From positions 62,001 to 126,000 of the forward strand of contig CAZKIO010000003.1 of assembly GCA_964552795.1 (NCBI GenBank): a DNA stretch of 64,000 nucleotides. The letters run 5' to 3'. Both the position numbers and the translations under genes were made by a program. The notes under the pieces are model-generated. The model saw only the letters and a list, made by a program, of their open reading frames with translations. It did no database searches and was not told where the DNA came from. Source of the DNA: JAEUHZ01 sp964552795. GTDB lineage: Bacteria; Planctomycetota; UBA1135; GCA-002686595. Position 1 is the stretch's first letter. The number at the start of each line of letters is the position of its first letter. Shown here piece after piece: positions 58,633 to 64,000 of this stretch.

Positions 58633-61353
58633 CTACAGCCGCCACAGGACGCTGACGCCGTTCGACAGATTGAACGTGCTGGGCGTGCAGAACGCGGCGG
58701 CGTTGCGGTACCAGATCTGGTACGTGCGCGCGCCGGGTGCGCTCACCATGCCGCGTACCGAGAGCGTCGGATCGCCCGGCGACGGGTAGCTCGAGAACCC
58801 CGCCGCATTCGTGCGCGTGCCGAGGCGCACGATCGATCCCGACGCGCAGCGCAGGCCGTCGCCGAACGCCGTGCCCGCGCCGCCGGCGGCTTGCGCGGTC
58901 CCCTGGAAGTAGAGCGCCGAGCTGTCGGGCATCGCACTGCCGACGAGCGTGACCGTGTCGGCCGACAGGCTCGCCGTACCGCTGACCGCGAGACGCGCGC
59001 CCGACGGCTGGACGGAGTTCGCGCAGCCGTGGCCCGGCGCGCCGGAGTTGCCGCACGGGCAGGCGCTGCCCGTCCCGTCGCCGAAACAGTACGGCGCGAA
59101 CTGCGGCGGACATCCCCGCCACTGCGCGATCGCGCCCGAGCCGAACTCGCCCGCGGTCGTGAAGGCCCCGGCCAGGAAGAGGGACGGCGCCGCGTCGGCG
59201 TTCGGCTGGAAGATCGCGAGGTCCCGCACCACGACGCCGTTCTCCTGGAGCGCTCCGATGCCGGTGCCGAGAGCCGACCACGTCGTTCCGTTCCAGCGCG
59301 CGACACGCCGGGCGGACTGGCCGCCGGCCGTCGTGAAGCCGCCGCCGGCGTAGAGCACGGGACCGCTGCCGTCGTCGAACGTCGCCAGCGCCTCGACCGA
59401 GCCCGCGACGCCCGCGCCCAGCGCGCTCCACGCCGTGCCGTTCCAACGCGCGATGTTGTTCGCCGGCACGCCGCCGATGCTGGAGAAGATGCCGCCCGCG
59501 TAGAGCGCCGGACCGGACTCGTCGTCGTGCACGAGCAGCGTCGTGAGGCCCAGGCCCGGCCCGGGAATCACGCTCCAGGCGGAACCGTTCCAGCGCGCGA
59601 TGCCCGACGCGGGGATTCCGCCCGCCGCGGTCAGCGATCCGGCGACGTAGAGCGCCGCGCCCGAGCCGTCGTCGAACACCGCCAGCGCGCGCACGATGCC
59701 GGTCACGCCGCCGCCGAGCATGGACCAGGAGTTCCCGTCCCAGCGCGCCACGTTGAAGGCCGGATGGCCGCCGGCCGCGGTGAACGAACCGCCGGCGATG
59801 AGCACGCTGCCCGTGCCGTCGTCGAAAGTCGTCATGGCTTCGACGCGCGCGCCGCCGCCGGAGACGCCGGTGCCGAGGCTGAACCAGAACGTGCCGTCCC
59901 AGCGCGCGATGCCGCGCGCGTTCGCGCCGCCGGCCGTCGTGAACTCGCCGCCCGCGTAGAGCAGCGTGCCGCCACCTTCGTCGTGCGTGTGCAGCGCGCG
60001 CACGCCTCCGAACGGGAAACCGCTGCCGAGCGCGGACCAGGTGTTGCCGTCCCACGCGCCGACGTTGTTCATGGGCGTCGTACCCGCGATCGTGAACGAC
60101 CCCGCCGCGTACAGACGCTGCGTGCCGGCCACCGTCGCCGTGCGCAGCGCGACGAGCTGGCCGAGCATGCCCTGTCCCAGCGGGGACCAGGAACTCCCGT
60201 TCCAGCGCGCGACGCGGTTCGTGAACACGCCGCCGGCGTGCGTGAGCTCGCCGGCGGCGTAGAGCGCGCTCGCCCCTCCCGCCGCGGAGGCCGCGAGCGC
60301 CGCGACGCCGCCGCCGCCCTGGATTCCGCTGCCGAGCGCGGACCATGCGGAACCGTTCCAGCGCGCCATGCCGCTGGCCGGCGTTCCGCCGGCGTTGAAG
60401 AAGCTGCCGCCCACGAACAGCGCCGGGCCGGCGCCGTCGTCGAACGCCAGCAGGCTCTGGCCCAGGGCGGCGGAGCCGCTCAGACCGCCCGCGACCCCGG
60501 TCCAGGCGCCGCCGTCCCAGCGCGCGACGCCGCTGGCGGGAACGGCGCCGGAGAAACGGAACGCACCGCACGCGAAGAGGCGCGGGCCGGCGCCCTCGTC
60601 GAACGCGGCGAGCGCCAGCACCTGGTCGTCGAGGCCGGGTCCGACCGGGGACCAGTTGAGCCCGTCGAAGCGCGCGATGTTGCCGGCCGGCACGCCGCTC
60701 GCCGCGGTGAAGAGCCCGCCGGCGTAGAGTCGCGGTCCGCCGCCGTCGTCGAACGTCGCGAGCACGGCGATCGAGCCGGAGAACGGCGATCCGACCGCGG
60801 TCCACGCGGTCCCGTTCCAGCGGTGCACGCTGCTGATCGCGGGGACGCCGCCGGTCGTGGACGCGGCGAACAACTCCGGGCCCGCGCCCGCGTCGAAGAC
60901 GGCCAGCGCGTCGACGCGCTCAGGAAGGCCGGTGCCGACCGCGCTCCACGTGCTTCCGTTCCAGCGCGCGACGCGGCTGGCGGCGACGCCGCCGACGTTC
61001 TGGAACGACCCGCCGGCGTACAGCGCCGGCCCCGAACCGTCGTCGAACACGGCGGAGCTGCGCACGAAACCGTCCGCGCCCCCCTCTAGCGACGACCAGT
61101 TCTCTCCGTCCCAGCTCGCGAGCATGTTGACCGGGACGCCCCCGGCCGACCCGAACGTGCCGCCGAAGAACACGCGCGGCCCCGTGCCGAGGTCGTAGGC
61201 CAGCGCGGTGAACGTGGGGCCGTCCGTCCCCGGCACGGCGAAGCGCGCATCCCAGACCGGGTTGCACTGACCGGAGGCCGGCGCCGCCGCAAGCGCGAAC
61301 GCGATGCCGGAGAGGATCCAGTGGGTCGGAGCGTGAGTGCGCCGGGTGATCAC
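58633..61353 (-). CDS. Secreted 13-repeat propeller-like protein with C-terminal module
   Basis: A 906-residue exported protein with a GTG start and a signal ending APASGQC. Thirteen units of about 57 residues run from about 35 to 735, each of the form VARWNGSTWSALGTG - LATFDDGSGPxLYAGGxFTxAGG. This Trp/Asn-Gly pattern forms the blades of WD-like propellers, so 13 units may make two propellers. A 14th, shortened unit (IAQWRG) leads into the shared module (58633-59091; YCFGDGTGSACPCGN to FCTPSTFNLSNG). Extracellular and probably surface-bound; no enzyme motif. The array is all in one frame without disruption. The gene at 57419 is 101 nt downstream on the same strand. Confidence 0.85.
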   Translation of the reverse strand: MITRRTHAPTHWILSGIAFALAAAPASGQCNPVWDARFAVPGTDGPTFTALAYDLGTGPRVFFGGTFGSAGGVPVNMLASWDGENWSSLEGGADGFVRSSAVFDDGSGPALYAGGSFQNVGGVAASRVARWNGSTWSAVGTGLPERVDALAVFDAGAGPELFAASTTGGVPAISSVHRWNGTAWTAVGSPFSGSIAVLATFDDGGGPRLYAGGLFTAASGVPAGNIARFDGLNWSPVGPGLDDQVLALAAFDEGAGPRLFACGAFRFSGAVPASGVARWDGGAWTGVAGGLSGSAALGQSLLAFDDGAGPALFVGGSFFNAGGTPASGMARWNGSAWSALGSGIQGGGGVAALAASAAGGASALYAAGELTHAGGVFTNRVARWNGSSWSPLGQGMLGQLVALRTATVAGTQRLYAAGSFTIAGTTPMNNVGAWDGNTWSALGSGFPFGGVRALHTHDEGGGTLLYAGGEFTTAGGANARGIARWDGTFWFSLGTGVSGGGARVEAMTTFDDGTGSVLIAGGSFTAAGGHPAFNVARWDGNSWSMLGGGVTGIVRALAVFDDGSGAALYVAGSLTAAGGIPASGIARWNGSAWSVIPGPGLGLTTLLVHDDESGPALYAGGIFSSIGGVPANNIARWNGTAWSALGAGVAGSVEALATFDDGSGPVLYAGGGFTTAGGQSARRVARWNGTTWSALGTGIGALQENGVVVRDLAIFQPNADAAPSLFLAGAFTTAGEFGSGAIAQWRGCPPQFAPYCFGDGTGSACPCGNSGAPGHGCANSVQPSGARLAVSGTASLSADTVTLVGSAMPDSSALYFQGTAQAAGGAGTAFGDGLRCASGSIVRLGTRTNAAGFSSYPSPGDPTLSVRGMVSAPGARTYQIWYRNAAAFCTPSTFNLSNGVSVLWRL

Positions 61354-61472
61354 GACGTCGTACGTGCCTCGAGCGGTGCCGCGCGCCGTCGTCGCCGGCG
61401 CGGCGGAACCTGCAATGGAATCCTATCCGCTTTCCGCGGAGCCGAGCGCGCACCCGGTGCCGGGCACGGCGC

Positions 61473-62006
61473 TCAGCGCGCGAGCACGGGCAGAAACGCC
61501 TTCCAGGGACCCACCGCGTCCCCGCGCTGCCGCGCGAGGACCCGAGCGATCTGCGCGACATGTCCCAGGTCGTGCACGACCCACGTGTTCAGAAGTTCGG
61601 CCAGCGTGACCGTGCCCAGCGCGGGGTGGCGGCCTCGCAGCGCGAGCTGTTCGGCTCCCAGGTCCATCGCCAAGAGGCGCGCGACGTTGGCCGCGCGCAG
61701 GCTCGCGAACGCGTCGAGGAGATCGCGCAGCGACTTCTTCTTCGAGCGCTCGAGCATGGCATGGCGGTCGAAGGGTTTGAACGCGCGCGATTCGCCGTCG
61801 CGCAGGATGATCTCCGCGCGCGGGATCCAGTCGGTCTCCTCGCCGTGGATCAGATGGCCGACCACGTCGAACGCGCTCCAGGTGTCGGGCCCTTCGTTCG
61901 CGCGCACCCACGCGTCCGGCAGGCCGTCGAGGAGCGCGTGCAGCACAGCGGGCGTGCGTTGCAACACGAGGGCGGCTTGTTCGACGTCCGGGTGGGGCTG
62001 GCTCAC
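61473..62006 (-). CDS. DinB-family (four-helix metal-binding) protein
   Basis: A 177-residue cytoplasmic protein of the DinB/YfiT fold. The expected metal-binding histidines appear in DVVGHLIHGEETDWI (first site) and WVVHDLGHVAQIARVL (second and third). DinB-like proteins include mycothiol- and bacillithiol-dependent transferases and stress-induced proteins, but most are uncharacterised; no thiol-transferase partner is nearby. The ATG at 62006 gives the full fold. It is transcribed in the same direction as the following anaerobic-respiration genes, 82 nt downstream of the TorD-like gene's stop, and could be the last gene of that transcript. Confidence 0.85.
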   Translation of the reverse strand: MSQPHPDVEQAALVLQRTPAVLHALLDGLPDAWVRANEGPDTWSAFDVVGHLIHGEETDWIPRAEIILRDGESRAFKPFDRHAMLERSKKKSLRDLLDAFASLRAANVARLLAMDLGAEQLALRGRHPALGTVTLAELLNTWVVHDLGHVAQIARVLARQRGDAVGPWKAFLPVLAR

Positions 62007-62088
62007 GACGGCAGACTACCCTCCCGCTGGGAGAGCGACCCGCGGACCCAGGCGCCCTTCCGGTCTCGTCGTGCCGGGCCGCGGTCGA

Positions 62089-62778
62089 TCACACCGCCGG
62101 CCAGGGCGGCTCGCCGTCCGACGGCTCTTGGCCGACGCCGCAGACCATCGAGCAGTCCGGCGGATCGAGGCCCTCGGGGACCCAGCCGCCTTCGAGTGTG
62201 CGCGGTTTGGATCCGACGCGCGCGAACAGCGCACGCGCAGCGCGCGCGAGGTGCGAGTCCGGATCCTCGGACAGCGCGTTCGCCACGGGCTCGGCCATGC
62301 ACGCGATGTGTCGCGCGATGAACTGCTCGGCCGCCTTGTGGGTCACATCCGCCTCTTCGGCGCTGCCGCGCGCGATCGCATAGGCTTCCTTGAGCTTGAG
62401 GTAGCTCACGAATCCCGCTTCGACGGCCAGGTGATCGCAGGGATCCTCGCGCGCGGGTTGGTACGCGAACGCCGCGTAGTAGGACTCGATCTCCGCCAGC
62501 ACGTGCGCCGGATCGGCCGAGGCGCGGTGGCCGGCCTCGCGCAGCGAGACCCGGCCTCCAGTGCCGGCCCACGCCAGGTAGGTGCCCTCGCGTGCATCGG
62601 CCGCTGCCGCGGCCGCTTCGACGAGCGCGGGGTCCTGCACGTTGAGTGCGAGGTCCGCCACTTCGGACCACCAGCGATCGCGCGGCCGTTCGAGAAGCAA
62701 GGCGATCATGCGCCACTCCGCAGCTTCGCGGATCCGGTCCTGGGCGTTGCGGTCGAGTTCGGGCGTCGCTGCTTTCAT
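62089..62778 (-). CDS. TorD/DmsD-family molybdoenzyme chaperone (delta subunit)
   Basis: A 229-residue helical protein of the TorD superfamily (EAAEWRMIALLLERPRDRWW at the start; EDPCDHLAVEAGFVSYLKLKEAYA and HKAAEQFIARHI in the core). The DPCDHLAVEAGF segment corresponds to the E-P-x-D-H motif of the family. These cytoplasmic chaperones bind the catalytic molybdopterin subunit and its Tat signal until the cofactor is inserted. It overlaps the upstream haem-subunit gene by 4 nt (ATGA, 62775-62778), in the position of EbdD, SerD, ClrD or DdhD in operons of the type II DMSO reductase family. The Cys pair near the C-terminus (DCSMVCGV) is notable. Confidence 0.85.
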   Translation of the reverse strand: MKAATPELDRNAQDRIREAAEWRMIALLLERPRDRWWSEVADLALNVQDPALVEAAAAAADAREGTYLAWAGTGGRVSLREAGHRASADPAHVLAEIESYYAAFAYQPAREDPCDHLAVEAGFVSYLKLKEAYAIARGSAEEADVTHKAAEQFIARHIACMAEPVANALSEDPDSHLARAARALFARVGSKPRTLEGGWVPEGLDPPDCSMVCGVGQEPSDGEPPWPAV

Positions 62779-63623
62779 GGTGAGAGCTCCAAGATCATGG
62801 GGATCCAGCCGGTCCGCATCTTCCGGGCACCGACTTCCTGGTGTGAACCCTCCCAGACCGCGAACGCGATCTGCGTGCGCGTGCCGGGCGAGAGATCGGC
62901 GGGCATGGGGCGGATCAACACGACCGACCAGCCGTCGGCGGTGCGCTGGCCGCGACCCGCGGACAACGTCCTCGCCGCCGGCTGCAGCGTGCCGGGTCCG
63001 GTCGCGATCAGGTCCTCGACCGGGCGCTCGCGCGGGCCGGCCATCGGATTGCCGAGCGCGCGCGCCGGGGCGTAGCGCGCCTCCATCGCCCGCTGGTCCT
63101 GGGATCCCTCCGGGAGCGACGGGGCCTGGAATGGATAGTGGTCGACGCTCGCGTTCTCGTACAGCGCCTTGAGCGTGTCGGGCCGCCCGTCGACCATCGC
63201 CTGCCACGAAGCGCGCCACAACACGATCTCGACCGGACGTCCGGGCTCGCCCATCTGCGGCGCGGGCACGTCGGCCGCGATCCGCGTCGGAAGCTGGATC
63301 GCGCACGCGTCCGGGAACTGCGACGGAAGGGGCAGGTCGTCGCCGGTCGCGTCGGACCACGAAAGGCGCACGGCGAGGCGTGCTCCATCGGTGGCCGCTT
63401 CGACGCGCACGGAACGCGTGGAGACCTCGAGCAGGCGCGGCTCGACCATGTCCTGCAGGATCAGGGGCGCGACGTGCGCGGGCAGGCTGTTCCAGGCCGG
63501 GTCGCCCGGATCGGTGGGCAGCGCGCCGCGTGCTGCGATCACGACTTCAGGATGGACCACCGGCGCGGCGGGCGTGCACGCGCCGAGCGCCAAACCGGTG
63601 CACAGGATCGTGGCGATTCTCAT
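62775..63623 (-). CDS. Haem b (gamma) subunit of a type II DMSO-reductase-family enzyme, lipoprotein
   Basis: A 282-residue protein matching the ethylbenzene-dehydrogenase-like haem-binding domain (PF09459; EbdC, SerC, ClrC, DdhC). Recognisable segments are VRLSWSDATGDD, DACAIQLPT, EIVLWRASWQ and, near the end, ARKMRTGWIP, which holds a Lys in the place expected for the haem's axial Lys; the other ligand is a Met. The subunit passes electrons between the iron-sulfur beta subunit and a periplasmic or quinone partner. The N-terminus MRIATILCTGLALGAC has a lipobox rather than an ordinary signal, so this copy is probably membrane-tethered. 9 nt after the beta subunit stop, and overlapping the chaperone gene. 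Confidence 0.87.
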   Translation of the reverse strand: MRIATILCTGLALGACTPAAPVVHPEVVIAARGALPTDPGDPAWNSLPAHVAPLILQDMVEPRLLEVSTRSVRVEAATDGARLAVRLSWSDATGDDLPLPSQFPDACAIQLPTRIAADVPAPQMGEPGRPVEIVLWRASWQAMVDGRPDTLKALYENASVDHYPFQAPSLPEGSQDQRAMEARYAPARALGNPMAGPRERPVEDLIATGPGTLQPAARTLSAGRGQRTADGWSVVLIRPMPADLSPGTRTQIAFAVWEGSHQEVGARKMRTGWIPMILELSP

Positions 63624-63632
63624 GGGATCACC

Positions 63633-64000
63633 TCAGGGACAGTTGGTGCGCTGGACGCCGTACTGCGAATCGAACGCGACGCGCACGTGGACCGGTTCGC
63701 GCATCGGCACGCGCAGGATCTCCGCACCGGTTTCGTCGTAGCCCACGATCGACTGGTTGATCCGCTTCCAGCGGTGGATGATCTGCTCGGTCGAGCCGAA
63801 CAGCGCGAGCAGCCCCGCGATGTCCTCGTCCGCATTGCGGTAGGCGTTGACCGCGGCGCCCACGCCGGGGCCGAACATCTGCCGCAGGTAGGGGAGCGGA
63901 ACGTGCCGCGGCGGGATGTAGTACACGTTCGGCTCGAGCCCGAGTTGCGGGAACATCGGCAGCGCGATCTTGCGCACGTGCACGAGGTAGTCGATCGGGT
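63633..64000 (-). CDS. Iron-sulfur beta subunit of a type II DMSO-reductase-family enzyme (5'-truncated by window)
   Basis: C-terminal 122 residues only; the gene continues past the right edge (the frame reads PIDYLVHVRKIALPMFPQLG from the edge). The segment LEPNVYYIPPRHVPLPYLRQMFGPGV is characteristic of NarH-like beta subunits of selenate, chlorate, dimethylsulfide and ethylbenzene dehydrogenase-type enzymes, which carry four Fe-S clusters; the cluster Cys are outside the window. The catalytic molybdenum subunit is expected just upstream. The substrate cannot be decided from this end. Confidence 0.85.
   Translation of the reverse strand, partial: PIDYLVHVRKIALPMFPQLGLEPNVYYIPPRHVPLPYLRQMFGPGVGAAVNAYRNADEDIAGLLALFGSTEQIIHRWKRINQSIVGYDETGAEILRVPMREPVHVRVAFDSQYGVQRTNCP

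Noticed and set aside
1..64000. tRNA, rRNA, insertion sequences, integrases or attachment sites
   Set aside because: I looked for transposase or integrase motifs among the translated frames, for tRNA-like cloverleaf sequence ends and for flanking repeats in the gaps, and found none I could support.

Overview
The window is a very GC-rich chromosomal segment whose gene content points to an uncultured Planctomycetota lineage; this is inferred from gene families, as no rRNA is present. Pointers are two Ser/Thr kinases with C-terminal TPR-like regions, an ECF sigma factor translationally coupled to a kinase, a formylglycine sulfatase, and four secreted proteins ending in the same Cys-containing module that starts near [YF]CxGDG and ends near FNLxN. 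I see no tRNA, rRNA, insertion sequence, prophage or CRISPR array.

Layout. 1-9.5 kb: a kinase (possibly continuing off the left edge), an M3 peptidase lipoprotein, a membrane-anchored putative glycoside hydrolase and a di-haem oxidoreductase. 9.5-15 kb: an AAA/VWA pair on the minus strand, and divergently an ECF sigma factor and kinase joined by a GTGA overlap. 15-20 kb: two envelope proteins and a sulfatase lipoprotein. 19.9-30.4 kb: a membrane-lipid modification island. It holds two SRPBCC proteins; a five-gene minus-strand operon (DUF1295, CFA-type methyltransferase, FAD oxidoreductase, DUF1365, second CFA-type methyltransferase) whose four junctions are all 4-nt ATGA/GTGA overlaps; a divergent B12-binding protein with the CarH photoreceptor signature Wx9EH but no DNA-binding domain; an ECF sigma factor overlapping an 82-aa protein; and an SDR with a DUF4345 membrane protein. 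I infer a light- or oxidant-responsive system that alkylates or otherwise alters unsaturated lipids.

30.5-38.5 kb: a thioredoxin-fold lipoprotein, a 0.7 kb stretch without a convincing gene, a secreted propeller-like protein, a secreted alpha/beta hydrolase and a secreted protein with the C-terminal module. 38.7-55.6 kb: one 16.9 kb gene for a 5,636-residue lipoprotein with 50 IPT/TIG domains, a seven-block TolB-like propeller and a seven-repeat FG-GAP propeller. A run of 10 G lies just after an upstream ATG; with 9 G that ATG would be in frame with the giant gene, so the locus looks like a phase-variation switch (or a homopolymer sequencing error).

55.6-61.4 kb: three more secreted repeat or module proteins on the minus strand. 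61.5-64 kb: a DinB-family protein, then the distal part of a type II DMSO-reductase-family operon running off the right edge (iron-sulfur beta subunit C-terminus, haem b gamma subunit with a lipobox, TorD-like chaperone).
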